Assembly: GCA_037976565.1 (NCBI GenBank)
Contig: CP137666.1
Location: 51,177,271-51,241,270 of the forward strand
Source of the DNA: Mesocentrotus franciscanus
Taxonomy: Eukaryota; Echinodermata; Echinoidea; Camarodonta; Strongylocentrotidae
Length of the DNA: 64,000 nt
Direction of reading: 5' to 3'
Made by a program: the position numbers and the translations under genes. The notes below the pieces were generated by a model, which saw nothing but the letters and a program-made list of their open reading frames with translations, did not search any database and was not told the DNA's origin. Shown here piece after piece: positions 1 to 13,050 of this stretch. Numbering within the stretch: position 1 is the first letter of the stretch; each line of letters opens with the position of its first letter.

Positions 1-12
1 GGTCAAAGGTCA
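1..12 (+). promoter_or_regulatory. DR1-type nuclear-receptor half-site pair
   Basis: The window opens with GGTCAAAGGTCA, two direct GGTCA half-sites whose spacing fits a DR1 element of the kind bound by HNF4 or RXR heterodimers. The match is seen directly. A 12-bp word can occur by chance in 64 kb and no promoter is visible beside it, so function is unproven. Confidence 0.2.
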
Positions 13-650
13 CAGATGAGAGTGCTAATGTCATCTGGCATCCATTCATAGTTCAAAGTTAAATGGTCACTACCCTAATTGGTTACTAGAAAGATACATA
101 AATCCAATGCTTGTAAAAGAATTATTGGTGTTTTAGCAGATCTAGAACTTGTTATCTGCAAAGAAGATCATCATCGACTTTAACAGCACAAAAATTGATT
201 GCCAGCTGCCACTTATATCAAAACATTACAGTTCTGTGAGGAGACCATATTTGTTATTGATAGAGCGCTCTGTCTTTCCCATGTGTTTTCATTCATTCAT
301 GGTTTTAAAGCCAAGCGCACTTATGATTAGGTGTCAAAATGATGGATAGACCTGTCATTATAATCCCATGTCTTAACTATTATTACTCCCTTGTCTAACA
401 TCTCCTAGTTTGTGTCATTAATAAAACACGAGCTGACAAAAATATCAATGAACTTTGTATTATCCACTAATGATATTTTAAAGGAGAAAGATCACATGTG
501 AAAAAATGAATATCACAGGTAAGATCATGTCTTTTTCATGGGCAGTTAAAAGCAATTACCTGAGAAATGATGGACCATATGCACAGGTATTTCTTAGCAA
601 TTTAAGTTTATAAAAAGTCTTTAGTCTGCATCTACAGACATCTTATTGCT
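13..650. other. No recognisable gene
   Basis: AT-rich sequence with no long open frame, repeat or splice-like exon that I can support. Confidence 0.6.
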
Positions 651-725
651 TGTTAAGATCCAGAAGGATATTAATCCTTACCATTGAACACTGAGTTACC
701 TCCCTTCTGGCTCTCAGCAGATAAC
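651..725. repeat. 75-bp hairpin repeat, copy 1
   Basis: This is a member of a dispersed family of imperfect palindromes. The family consensus left arm is close to GAGAGCCAGAAGGGCGTTAA followed by CTC. A loop of roughly 10-16 bases follows, then the reverse complement GAGTTAACGCCCTTCTGGCT with CTCA after it. In better copies the arms extend further outward (ATCATCTG-like on the left, CAGATGAT-like on the right), giving arms of about 30 bp. In this copy the right arm is well kept (CCCTTCTGGCTCTCAGCAG) while the left arm is degenerate (GATCCAGAAGGATATTAA). No protein is encoded. It is best read as a very small fold-back or MITE-like element. Confidence 0.75.
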
Positions 726-999
726 ATTTTTGGAAGACATTATCTTGGTGCATCTAACCCATTCATCTCCTTGCTTGCCCCTGACAAAAAAGAAAGAAAG
801 TCAGAATGGCTCTTTTCGCTTTTCCATAAAATATTCCTGTAACAGGAGGACCTACCAGCATTGATGAAAGTCATTTTGCTTCTCGATCCCTGCAAAACCT
901 TGACCGACTAAACCATGAAAAGTTACCAAACTGGTGAAGATCAGGACTGATGAGATCTACCCCAGACGACATCTGCGGATTCTATTTCACTTGACTTGT
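726..999. other. No recognisable gene
   Basis: Unique-looking sequence between the first hairpin and the tandem duplication. Nothing identifiable. Confidence 0.6.
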
Positions 1000-1473
1000 C
1001 CATCATCGAGATTGAAATAATGAGTTTCAGTGGCGGTAGTCATTTGTGGCAATTCTAGCACCTATTTTTAATTCAGTGGGTGGGGTTCTGCATTATGGAC
1101 GCAAATTGTGGAACTTGAGAAGCAAGGTTGATGAGATTCTCAGATGGCAGAGACTGTGATTCTTGATCAATTATGCAGGTTTCTCTGGGATGTACAGCAG
1201 TTCAAGACTTCCTTCTTTCACTGGTTTGTTGTCCTTCCATCATCGAGATTGAAATAATGAGTTTCAGTGGCGGTAGTCATTTGTGGCAATTCTAGCACCT
1301 ATTTTTAATTCAGTGGGTGGGGTTCTGCATTATGGACGCAAATTGTGGAACTTGAGAAGCAAGGTTGATGAGATTCTCAGATGGCAGAGACTGTGATTCT
1401 TGATCAATTATGCAGGTTTCTCTGGGATGTACAGCAGTTCAAGACTTCCTTCTTTCACTGGTTTGTTGTCCTT
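1000..1473. repeat. Exact tandem duplication, 237-bp unit, two copies
   Basis: Copy one spans 1000-1236 and copy two 1237-1473. Both start CCATCATCGAGATTG and end TTTGTTGTCCTT, and by eye they are identical along the whole unit. Identity implies a very recent duplication or an assembly artefact such as a duplicated overlap. No coding frame is shared convincingly; the 80-codon open frame starting at 1381 in copy two is not recognisable. Confidence 0.92.
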
Positions 1474-3441
1474 CTGGAAGATGTTCATGGAAGCAACTAT
1501 TATTTTGATCATGTCTTTACTATTCAAAAATACTTTCCTTTTGTTATGTATGGTCATAAGGGATGCCATTTAATTACAATTGAATTCAATTGTACAGTAG
1601 CTTTCATTCTAATGGCACAGTGAAAGAAATGAGAATATGTTAAGTGTTGGGAATTTTGCAAAACGCAAACAAATGAAAATACTTTTGAAAGCTCAATCTT
1701 CTGAAATGATGATAGTGTTTTTCATTGTTCAATTTTATGGTCATTTTGTCATTAAATTTTTGTTGGTCCTCTATGTGCACAAACTGTTTTTATTTTATAA
1801 TGGATCTTACATCTATCCACACTTGCCATAATACCAGGGGAAGATATTTATTAAATATTATAATTAACTTGACCAGGTTTGGCAGGTTTACATTATATGA
1901 AAGGGCTGGAGGGAGTGCACAGGCAAATGTTAAGAGAAAATTATGTACATATCTACCCTCGAATCCACGGCCATCTAAAGCAGAATACATTTCCTAGAAT
2001 CAATATACATGGCTAGTATAATTTCTCAGGTCAATATCTTGAGGATCTAGTGGAGGGAGAGTATTCCGGAAATAATGTCCGCATCGTCCTCTGTCGTTAC
2101 TTACATCTAGAATTGGTGCATATGATTTGTCTGGGAAGAGCACATACTTGAGTGCTTAGGTTTGCAAACATGGCAAGCGTGCCATGGCAAGCGCTTCCAT
2201 ATCGAACACGATGCTTATCATTAACGCTGCATGCCGTTCTTGAGTCAATACAGAGAGTGTGCCTGCAGACGAAATACTATGATTTAATCCTTTCGAATGT
2301 CCGTGGGAATGTACCTAGGTTGTTGCTTAGAAACCGACATTCCTTTTTCCTCTTTCCTCCTTTCCCTTTTTCTCTCAACATCCCAGCTCATCCATATGTG
2401 AATGGCAAAATGTTCGTAATTGACGGCTAACTACAGCTTTCCTAATCAGCGCGAACATTTTGTCGTCGACATTTCTTATTTGTTGATGAGTCTGGAGTGG
2501 GCCAAATCTGGAGCCAACCTGTATGAAAGAAAATATAGAATAGAATTGCTGCCCTCGTTGGAGAGAAAGTGCAGCTTGCAGCTTTTGACCCCAGTGCAAT
2601 TTTGGGTGTACATCTGTCAACTGAGCATACATGGAGTGGTGTAATATGAGAACATGTACAGCAAATTAGCTTGTTATGAGAGAGAACATACTTTTTGAAA
2701 ATCTAATTTCGAAACAAAAATTGCTTTCTAATGGCATACATCCAATTTAGAAGCAAATAATGGGAATGTCTGTAATAGTGGGATGGATAAATATTATAGG
2801 TCTGATCTTTATTTTGAATGTTTGGGCTAGTTTTTACATCCGAAAATGCGTGTTTGAAAGCTGCTTTAGCAATATGCATTTTAATAATCAAATAAATGTT
2901 TTCTTTTCTAATTTGTAGAGTAATGGAACAGATACAACATAATCATTTACCAACAATGCCCTTAAAAGAATGTGCTCAACATTCAAACATTAATTCTTTT
3001 AGTCCCTCTTCTGATCATAAAAGATCTTCCCTGCTTCTCATCTTAAATGATATGAGATGAAATACACCTCTGTTTACTGGTCATGCGACCATTAATTTGG
3101 AATATAATTCCCTTCAAGTACTTCATATCAATCACCTGTACCCTTTAGAAGATGCTGGTGGCCCACGGCTTCCGTCTCTGCCTCATTTCCTTTTGGATGA
3201 TAAATATCATCTCTGCTACCATGTCGAATGTGTAATGTGTCACATCTTTCTCGTGTAGCCAGTCAAAAGCAAATTTATCTCCACGCCTCGCGGATGCACT
3301 CGAGTGATAAAATGGGCTTGTTTTCATTTTGAACCTGGTGTGAATAATTCAAGAAGCAGCAATTATGACATATTTGGCTGTCTGTGTGCTGTCCTAGCGG
3401 CTTCCATCATTGAGTTAGTGGTCCAGGCAGGCACCTTACAT
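1474..3441. other. No recognisable gene
   Basis: The stretch holds a short pyrimidine tract near 2341-2375 and a duplicated word CATGGCAAGCG near 2170-2195. A 60-codon minus-strand frame at 3145-3327 has protein-like composition but no recognisable family. Nothing else is supportable. Confidence 0.5.
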
Positions 3442-3516
3442 ATCATCTGAAAGCAAGAAGGCTGTTACCTCTGAAAAAACATATGAGTTAACGCCCTTCT
3501 GTCTCTCAACGGACGA
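3442..3516. repeat. 75-bp hairpin repeat, copy 2
   Basis: The left arm ATCATCTGAAAGCAAGAAGG pairs with the right arm CCCTTCTGTCTCTCAACGGA and its continuation GTTAAC. The loop is near CTGAAAAAACAT. Both outer extensions are visible (ATCATCTG left, GACGAT right). Same family as 651-725. Confidence 0.8.
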
Positions 3517-6500
3517 TGTGGCTTAGGTTTCAGGGTGGTTGCTATGTTAGGTAGGCCATTAAGATCACGGATAGGATCATGTTGCATTGCTTGCCCAGAC
3601 ACCAACCGGTAATGAGGCATGTCATGATGTTCATGTACGGGTTTAATGTTCAAGCAGCTACCAGGCGCTGAGTGTTCGTTATCTACTGAAGATCTGAAGA
3701 GGGTTCTTCTTACTTCATTGTACAGATTTATACTAACGTTTTTGCATTATTGTTGATGTTATTGTTTTCAGATGCTTTAATTATTCATTCAGTACAGAAG
3801 GTCCGGGTACCTTTCTCCAGATAAAGCCTGCATGGATTGAAACTCAGATTGATTTCATCTGTACATGATCCAGAACGATAACTTTCTTATACTTAGTAAC
3901 ACCAAAGCCATTTATTTCAGCAAGTTCTTGGATACAACCGACAAAAAAGGTAGTTTCTATCAATATAAGAGGTATATATACACCTTAAATTAATGCTTGA
4001 AAGCATTGGAATTTGGAATAGGATTACACAAAATATCAGAGGGGGTGTCAGTTTAAGAGAGAGAGAGAAAGAAAGTGAGTGAAAGAATAATAACTTTGTT
4101 GAAGACTCTATTATGTGATTGTATTCTGATATCCCTCAGTGTGGACTGATGACTGATTTTTCTGTAGAAAATTCCATGGAAAACTTCTAAAAAATTTCAC
4201 TTGTCAGCGTTTATGTCCAGAATGGGATATTTTGTCCTGAAATATAAAATATCACCCATACCACTGGTGATGGCTTTTCATCTGTTAAGCAGCCCTCGTT
4301 CCATCTCCATTTTCAGATCTCGATCTCGAGGGCTTCCAGTCTTTAGGTAAGAACAAGGAACCGCTGTTATTTCAACAATCTCAAAATATAGGAATTCAAT
4401 ACTAAGTGAATTTGGGGAGCAAAATCCTGGCCATAGGCAGCGTGACGAAAGCTACTTTGCAGGGGGATTTTGAGAGCTTTGGGAGGTTTTTCATGGCAAT
4501 GTTCATAAAATTAACCAGAAAACAAGGAATGGATGATGACTCATTGCACGAGTATGTACTGTTTTAGCAAGCTGTTTTTCTAAAATATGAAAAATAAGTA
4601 AAATATAGGTTTATTGCACTCACTTAATTGTTATGGCCATTACAAACAGGCACGATTCTGGTAGACATGATTTTTTTGGGGGGGGGGGTGGCTTGGGGTT
4701 TCTAGCATTCATTTCTACATTTGCCTTGCTAAAAATTCATATGAAATCAATTCCATTTTTTGAGGGGATGAGGGCTTGAAGACATTTTTGAGAGGCTTGA
4801 GTCCCCAAGCCCCCTTCTATAACCCTCATTCAAGGGCAATGAATCTACTGGTGGACATTAATTCTAGACCAAACAGTATTCTAACCTTAAACCTTACCTA
4901 AAGTTAAAACTGATATAGGCCTACCTCTATCTACATCATGGAAAATACTACACAGCATTCCATTTCCAAACCTACATAGCAGTGATTATGTATAAATGGC
5001 ATGATTTTTGTCAGGGGTTGGGGGGGGGATAATTCTCTATCCTTTACATCAGCCTACATTTTCTGTGAAGTCAGCTAATGTATAAAAATAGAATTTAAGG
5101 GATTGGCGATGTATGTGTTCTCTAATGTTTATTCTAGATAATTGAAAATCACACATTATCACCAAGTGGTGCCCATCCAAACAGAAATATATCACTCTTA
5201 CCCCATATGGAGTCTGAATCTGTGATTGTTTGCAAAGGAGGGTGCTAATGTCATAATGAAGTGGCCCTTAAATTTGCCAATATTTAACAAGCAGACAAAG
5301 TGCGTCTTTTCTATATTGATCCGTGTTAAATAATCACATTCCTGACATTTCTAAATTGAATAGTATTTTATCAAAAAATTGATTTGTTTGCTCGACAAGT
5401 GTACCCAGAATGATCTTAAAAAAACACCAACCTGGTAAATGAATTGATTTCAAGGATTTCTCTACTTGTAAGGTGAAAAATATTACGATTCAGTTCTCTT
5501 TCCTTTCAGTTAAACCTGTAAAGCCTGCTGGAAAACATCATCTGTTTGACTTCTTTCATCCGTCCTTTCTTTACCTGGAGCAATTTATGGTTTTCAATTT
5601 CTCCATATTTATGTCAATTTGCAGAGGTCAGTGACCCTGTTTTAGGGCTATGACCGGAGTTCTGTGTCTACCAGTAAATCCACTAATCCACAAACCTCTG
5701 AGAGGACCAATGGTAGAGAATATACAGTGAAGGCCTGAAAAGAAATGGAGAGGAAAAGGGATATATTACAAAGTCATGTTTTGGTTGTTCCAAAGTTAAC
5801 AATTTATAATGTTTTGTTATCTTTGTTAGTACAGGATGTATCATTTGTTAAAATAATTGCCATTTGTACCTGGGTAAATTTGAAATTGGATGCTGCATTA
5901 TGTTTATAGATGGTATAAACAATGAAAGTTTGATTTCATGTATGAAAGAACAAAGGCTCTATTGCGGATGATTTCCAAAGGTGAATCTTACTGTCTGTGA
6001 ATAAAATATTAAAAAACTAGTCAGACAAAACCACCTGCACCTGCAACTGTAACAAAAAGTAGACTGGAAATTACATTAACTGAAAAGTAAGTCTCATATG
6101 AGGCCACTTGGTATGCTTGTAGATCTATAGGGTATATTACTTGATTTCCCTATTTACAACAACAACCAAAAATCTTTTAGCACATGTCTTTTATTGATTC
6201 TCTAATTTCTCCAGGACATTCTGAGTAAGTTTCTGTTTCTGTGATTCTGTGAAATCCTATTTTCTATCATTACCAGACCTCAAGATTAGCTTTAAAAAGG
6301 GCACATAAACATTGATGTGTATGGATTACATACATGTAGATGTCTCCAAGAGAAAGAGATTGTTGAGGGCCCTAGGAGTAACCTGACTCCAACCATTCTC
6401 ATTACAGGCTTCCTAAAACTAGAACTCCTACCCTCAATAACAAATCCTGTCGACTCATATTCCCAGCTTTTGGTTATTGAAAAACATATTTGCAAGCTCT

Positions 6501-7061
6501 TCTTCTAAACCACATAGGAACCCACACTGTATAAAATCAGTGGGTGGGACATTGATAGGGAAGAGGAAATGTCTCTTTACATGGTTTCCTTCATTTATCA
6601 GAGGTTTCATCATCTTTCAAAGAAGTGCACGAGTAATGTGTGTTCCTCTTCTGAGGAGGAAGAGGTCTGAGAAAAATATATTGATCATTGATAAAGAAGA
6701 TCATACATCTTTCAAAACATACATTTTGATTAAGCAATGGTATAACTTTGTAGTACTTGGTTATTTGTTTTATTTTTATTGAGTGATTTACTTTTTGTTT
6801 CACTTCTAAGAAAGCAAGTATTTAAAACTGAATTTGACCAATGGGATATGAATAGCTGTACAGTGTTTCCAAGATTTTGGTGGCAATGAATGTTATATCA
6901 AAGGTTATCGATTAAAAATTATGATTAAAAAGGAGAAATGCTCATTAAGGTTTACAGTTTCAATTGGTGATGATAGTTATGGCATTATTTCATGTGAGCA
7001 TATCCAGGGATATCGCAGTTGGCAACTCAGGGGAGGGCATGGGGGGTTCCCAGTGCTGCAA
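3517..7061. other. No recognisable gene; poly-G tracts
   Basis: AT-rich DNA with a GA-rich patch near 4056-4085 and long G runs near 4678-4689 and 5020-5028, the first preceded by a T run. No coding frame above about 100 codons resembles a known protein. Confidence 0.5.
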
Positions 7062-7388
7062 GTCAACATTTGAACATGGCTCTTAAGAAATTGTTTAACC
7101 TTCATCACGTCTTGTGCACAGCAAGGCCAGTGTTCACCAAGATGTCCATTCTTTATGCTCGTGTGAACATGTCAACATTTGAACATGGCTCTTAAGAAAT
7201 TGTTTAACCTTCATCACATCTTGTGCACAGCAAGGCCAGTGTTCACCAAGATGTCCATTCTTTATGCTCGTGTGAACACGTCAACATTTGAACATGGCTC
7301 TTAAGAAATTGTTTAACCTTCATCACATCTTGTGCACAGCAAGTCCAGTGTTCACCAAGATGTCCATTCTTTATGCTTGTGTGAACAT
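7062..7388. repeat. 109-bp tandem triplication
   Basis: Three head-to-tail units start at 7062, 7171 and 7280, each beginning GTCAACATTTGAACATGGCT and ending near CGTGTGAACA. They differ at only a few positions (for example CACGTC versus CACATC, and AAGGCC versus AAGTCC). A diverged fourth relative lies at 7471-7560 behind a spacer whose upstream flank also resembles that of copy one. An older, longer duplication therefore probably preceded the recent amplification. Confidence 0.9.
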
Positions 7389-7470
7389 GTCAATGCAGTT
7401 GAAAGCTAAGAGTTAGGGGTTGGTGATGATGTTATTTAGGGGGGCAGCATATATGTTCCGAGCAGTGCAA

Positions 7471-7560
7471 ATCAAAATCTGAATATGGCTCTAATGAAAT
7501 TGTTTAACCTTCGTGACGTCTTGTGCAGGCAAGGTCAGTGATCTCCAAGATGTCCATTTG
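7471..7560. repeat. Diverged fourth relative of the 109-bp unit
   Basis: It shares GAAATTGTTTAACCTTCRTS, TCTTGTGCA and CCAAGATGTCCATT with the array at 7062-7388, with substitutions and small gaps throughout. Confidence 0.75.
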
Positions 7561-7629
7561 ATATGGTTCATCAGTGCCTAATAGCCTTCCAAGGCAAATG
7601 ATGATGATTAGTTTCTTCTTCATATCCAT

Positions 7630-7705
7630 AGCTGAGAGCCAGAAGGGCGATAACTCCTTGTAAAAGTATTGGAGTCAACCCCCTTCTGGCTCCAATCAAA
7701 TGATA
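7630..7705. repeat. 75-bp hairpin repeat, copy 3
   Basis: One of the best-kept copies. The left arm is GCTGAGAGCCAGAAGGGCGA with TAACTC, the loop is about CTTGTAAAAGTATTG, and the right arm is GAGTCAACCCCCTTCTGGCT. Loop sequence TGTAAAAGTAT is shared with the copy at 25046 and is in reverse orientation in the copy at 39193. Confidence 0.88.
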
Positions 7706-10700
7706 TGATTATTGATGAGGACAAGCTTATCAAATGCTCTGGATTTCACTTGTCATATGAAATGTAAATAAACTGATATGAATTTATATCAACTAGGCAA
7801 GATGAATGACCTCGAGGATGACAAGTTGATTCAGAAAATTAATTTGTATGTCAAATTATCATACTTGTATCTTATTGCTGCTCACCAGTACATAACTTTC
7901 CACAGCTCCTCATACTAGTATTCAAATCTATGATGAGCATGGCATGACACATTTATTTGCAAGATTGGGGGGGCAAGTACATTAAAGTTCACAAAATAGC
8001 CAATAAATAGATTTATTAACAAAATTAAAATTATTTCTAGCAGCTTGCTTCATTTTTCTCACCAGAGGCATGTGTGTCTGTAATTCAATTTTGGTCCTCC
8101 TACTATGTTGATGGTTGGGTAAGTAGATAGGATGGTTGGTAGACAATTTTCACATTTACTCATGTGCTGCTAAGCTGTGGACTGTGCCATTGTGGTAGTT
8201 TGAGTGGTCATTGAGCAGTTTTTAAAAATTTATTCCAGTGGAGGAAACAAACTGAAGTGCGAAAGAAAAGAAGTGCCATTATTATGTTCATTCATGATAT
8301 TAAATCATTCGATCCAGATTTATGGATTGAAAAGAAGCTACATGTATGTTCACTCATCGATTTTGTATTGTCTTGAATTGATTATTATTACCTCCCAAAA
8401 TTTTGTGAATCATAATTTTGTTGGAATCTTCAAGTTCAAATGATTTTGAACTGGACATTAGACTGTAGACAGGGTAGATCTTGGATATCCATTGTAGGAT
8501 GTGAGGACCCTGTTACATTCATCATGATTTGGAATCCGAGCAATCGGCGGTGCGGATTGCAGCATCACATATAGAGGGTGCTAATCAGTAGTTAATCTCT
8601 TCAGTATTGAAAAGTAATCTTGTCTGTTCCACAGTGCCATTCAGGTATGAGAGGAATTCTGAATTTCATTTAGGCAGACTGAAGTGCTCCGGAGACTGAA
8701 TGTGTTTGAGGGATAGGGAAAATCAACTGTTTTATTGTTCAGAGGAATAGTTCATGGACATTAAACCGTTGACTACTATATAAAAATGTGAATAATATCT
8801 AAATGAAAGAGATCCAATGGTTTGAAAGAAAGATGAAACTCTAAAACTTATCAATATGCTAGGTAATTTGTAGTCTTGTCTGCACTGCCTTCTATAGTAA
8901 AACTTTTAACATTGAGAACAAGGAAAGCTCCTTTTGTAATGTGTCGAAAGTAAAAGGCATACCGGTAGTAAAAAAAATGTTCCCACATGATGGAAGAAGG
9001 TTGGGGCAAAGAAAGATGATAGGAGAAAAAGGAAATGAAAGGAAGAGAGGAAAACAGAGGGTAAAAGTGAAAGCAGGAAACAAATTTGGAGGGGGCTGTT
9101 GAGGTCATGGCAAAGGTAAGCTGTGGTGTCCGCTTTTCCTTCTTTGAACTTTTCTGATTTCTCTCACTGTTTTAATTCAGACTGTCTGTACTTGAAATCC
9201 TGAAAATTATTGTTGAATATGGCACATTCTCTTTAGATTGTATCTATATCATTCACATGAAACCCACACTTCAGACTTACCGTAATTCCTCTAAATTTAG
9301 CATCGAGCATCGGTTCAATTTCATGAAAATTCATACCCAATCTAAAAGGAATAGATGATACGCCTTCATACGTGCTTAGAATACATTGTACAAAATTACG
9401 CTCAAATCCCCAAAGTAGGTGATTTTTTTTCCTACAACTTCTGTCTACTTATGTGTGAATGATTGTGCTTGCCTATCTCCATGAACTGGTAAAATGTACA
9501 AACTTCCCTTTTTGTGTGCTTTTTAGGCTTTTCATCATTGAATCCTGAAGCCATGGTTTGTTTGATATCCCCTGGGTGGAAATGCGTTTGGTAGCCACTG
9601 GCCCAGTATAAATTAAATAACCTTTGCTTTGTCATATTCTATTATCCCTTTCATATTGCATTTATTCTGAAAAATAAGGCAATGAATGAGTGTTTTCAGT
9701 CTTTGTTACCACTTGAAGAATGTTGTTTTCAATTTTGGGGAACCAAAGAATAGAGTGGGTGTATTTTGCCCTACAATTTTTCTATTTTGCCTTTGAATTT
9801 GGGTGTATTTATTGAGCTAATCTCCAAAGAATAGTCTCCCACAGGCTGCTGCGTGGTGTGTGCATTAGTTTGTAACAAATGGGTTATGATATTGCAAATA
9901 AAAATTTAATTAGAGTCACAAAATAATCACTTACAAAAACCCACCTACAGAAATTGAAGTTCAGGTGGATTTTGTTTTCTTTTGACTTTTCCCTCACAAT
10001 GGACTAAATATTGAACTGTGTGAAATGTTTTTGATATGCAGGCGTTTGTTGGCCAAATAAAATTGATTTATTATTGACAAATTGATTATTATATAGGCTA
10101 CATATTATAAATGGTGTCCCTTGATTTCCATCATTGTCTCACATCCTATATTTCATTTTTATTAGTAAATTTCTAGCTCTAAATTTGAGAGTATCAAAAT
10201 TTTACCGGTTAAAATATGTGAAGTAAGGAAAAATTTATCGATAGTTAGTAAAAAATATGGAGGCATCATCATGATGATACAAATATTGAGACAATGAATT
10301 TATGATTCTCCAACACATACTCTCAAATTTATACAGAATCTGCCATACTGACAAAGTATCATTTTACAATTTAGTTCTTCTAGTATTTACTTGTATAAAT
10401 GAATATATCCCTATGATTGCTTATAGAATCTTAAATCACATTATAACCATATAAAAGGAAAAGATTCAGAATAATTTATGTGAAGAGCACATAAGAATGA
10501 AATCCATTTATCCATAGTACCAGCACTTCTGATTTGACATTGAACTTTTAAAATGTCTGAAATCAACATTAACTTTCAATGTGTCCTAAATGCCATGCTT
10601 TGCATTTTGTATTATGACTGTTGTTATTATGATTATGATTATTATTACTACTACTACTTCTACTATTATTATAATTTTTTGTTCAATTTGTGTTTCTCTT

Positions 10701-12018
10701 CTGTTATTGGCAAGTGTAGTCACTCTAATTGCCCAGTTTAAAACCAACATAGTTTAATAATCAGACATAATATGAATGGTATACATCAAAATTTGGTAAT
10801 GTGACTGTATGCTAAGTCAATCTTTTCAGACATCAAATGCCAGCACAAACATTTTGCATTTTTATTCTTATACTAGTACAATTCTTCAGTTTCTGAACGT
10901 TGCCCTATATATTTCACATGTAAACATAGGATAATCCAGAATTAAACGAAGAAGAAAAAAAGGTTTCATGCATCCTAGTTATGTCAAGACTATTTAAAGA
11001 GCACATCATTCTTTGACGTGCCAGATTTAATTAGACCAGCACTGATATGGTCAGCAATTATTTGCAATTCATTTCATCCTCAAAGCTCTTGACATTGGCC
11101 AAACTCATAGTTTATTTGAGATGGACAAAAATATTGACTTTACCTAGATTCGCTAGAGTTGCATCGGGCCGAGGACCAGAGGGGTGAACAGATCTGCTTT
11201 CCAGGGGCCCACCATGTTTGTCAAACATAAGATGAGAAGGGATGGTCACAATAGGACAAATTTCTCATATTTATTCAGAAAACAGCAACAATGGGGGAAA
11301 AGTTGTTGATGGCAACAGCTCCCAGTCACTGACAATTTGGGTTATTTTACCCATTTTCTGCCATTTTGGAGCTGAGATATCATATAGAAATGAGGACAAT
11401 AGCTATTGATAAACAGGGTATGATTTATGACACGAGTCACAGGCAGTTCTGCTTTCATCAGTCATTCTCTTGTCTGCATCATTCAAATTGAAGGTTTTAA
11501 GGGCAAACTGTCAACTGCTATTATTTATTATTGGTAAAGAATCATGATATTTGAATAGGCTTGTTTTTTCAAGTCCAAATTTATAAAATGACTTATGTTT
11601 TGGACATCCATGGTAGACTTCTTTCTATATATGCGTACTTATTCGGTGACATATATTTTTTTCATAAATTTTTTTGAATGTGGATATTTATAAGATAAAT
11701 CAACTCCATATGTGATATTTCATAATTGAGGGTATACTGTAATATTACTGAAGGAAAAGAATTACATTCTCTTTCCGGTTACTTGTTACAGTGGTATCCT
11801 TCATACAAATGTAATAGTTATAGAGTGAGTCTGAAGAAGGAAGGGAAAGTATTGTCCATTTGGGCTAACATTTTAGGATCCTCATTTTAGAATAAATCGT
11901 TACAAGTTCTACAGACTGATGATGTTAATAAGAATTCAGATCATCAATAAAATGGAAATGTTGTTGTAAATCAGTTTGCTCATTACATTGCAATATTTCC
12001 TATAGTTATTGCAAAGCA
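7706..12018. other. No recognisable gene; simple-sequence patches
   Basis: The stretch contains a purine-rich patch at about 8990-9075, TACCGGTA-type words near 8960 and 10203, and an ATT/ACT triplet-rich patch at 10613-10680 that accounts for the tyrosine-rich open frame there. No exon or transposon end is supportable. Confidence 0.5.
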
Positions 12019-12022
12019 TTAA

Positions 12023-12552
12023 AGATACTATGTCCCTTTTGCAGACAACATCAAATTCTGTAGAACTTTGCAGGAATTATGAATATGTCATGTATGTCCT
12101 ATCTGTGAAATTTAAACGTTAGCAGTGTCCTAATATTCAAATTATGCAAGGAAACCCGTTTACTTGCTAGACTTCACTGTCAGACACTATTGAGTGACTG
12201 ACTGGCTTTATCATCTTTGGTAATAACATACATAAAATGAGCTGTTAAAGGTACATGAGCATTTGTCTACATCAATAACCCACTTCTTGTAATGGCCCAA
12301 ATTAAACTGATTGAATCTTTGCGCAGCATAAAACGTACGACCATTCGGTACAATGGTCTGAAAAATCAGACTATTACTTACTGGCTCTATAGCTCCTAAG
12401 TCGATTCGACAACTAATAGTCGTTATTTTCCCACTTAAAGACATTTTCAAGCCCCCCTTCTTTTAGGGAAGTTCTAAATTAGTATTGCCTTTCGAATGCC
12501 GTTGGAATTTACCCTTTTCATTTTTTGGGCCTGCAAATGGGACATAGTACCT
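12023..12552. mobile_element. TTAA-flanked MITE, family 2, copy 1
   Basis: The element is 530 bp, flanked by TTAA at 12019-12022 and 12553-12556. The left end is AGATACTATGTCCCTTTTGC and the right end in reverse complement is AGGTACTATGTCCCATTTGC. TTAA duplications with AGR-type ends are characteristic of Kolobok/T2 elements; piggyBac-type elements share the TTAA target but usually start CCC. No transposase frame is present, so the copy is non-autonomous. It is roughly 97 percent identical by eye to the copy at 43183-43711. Confidence 0.9.
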
Positions 12553-12556
12553 TTAA

Positions 12557-12872
12557 TGGCTGTCTATTTAAAATTCATGCCCAACTGATAAGTTTGGTTG
12601 GCCCTGGCTTGGACAAATGCCGATTTCCCAGTAGCATGATGTTAACAAGCTTCGTGTCCAATCCAATTGTGCTCCTTAACATTTTCGCCAGCACGGACTC
12701 CACTAAGTTGGCAACCCGATCTCTTTACTTGTGCATCTGGCTTGATTAATTGACGCAGAGCTAGGGCCTTCCAGACTGGTAAAGGATACATTGGTGTGGA
12801 GAGACATATCTGAGGTGCCGCTGCCTTCCATGAAGATTAATCTGGCAATCTGTGGGAGCACTTAGCGTTAGG
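12557..12872. other. No recognisable gene
   Basis: Spacer between a TTAA MITE and the left end of the long inverted-repeat element. Nothing identifiable. Confidence 0.5.
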
Positions 12873-12879
12873 ATTCCTC

Positions 12880-13025
12880 CTAGTCTAGTTCTGGACCCTT
12901 TTTATTGATTTTTTTATTCGCCGACTATACGCGTTAAGCCGAGTGGTGGCGTGATCCCGAGTGATTGCGCGATCCCGAGAACCGGTCCGGAAAAGGGTCC
13001 AGTGCAATTGCTCAACGCTGACGTC
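12880..13025 (+). repeat. Left terminal inverted repeat of the long element
   Basis: Starts CTAGTCTAGTTCTGG. It contains its own smaller inverted pair CTGGACCCTTTT / AAAAGGGTCCAG about 112 bp apart, so the arm could itself fold or could derive from a smaller MITE. Its reverse complement is at 19498-19646. Confidence 0.85.
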
Positions 13026-13050
13026 TCTCCCTGAGATTTTTCAGGGAGAG
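13025..13050. repeat. Perfect 10-bp hairpin
   Basis: CTCTCCCTGA and TCAGGGAGAG flank a six-base loop, immediately inside the left inverted repeat of the long element. It is not followed by the T-run of a bacterial terminator in any relevant context, so no function is assigned. Confidence 0.7.

Noticed and set aside
7062..7388. CRISPR-like repeat array
   Set aside because: Units are 109 bp, directly adjacent and without unique spacers, in a eukaryotic genome.
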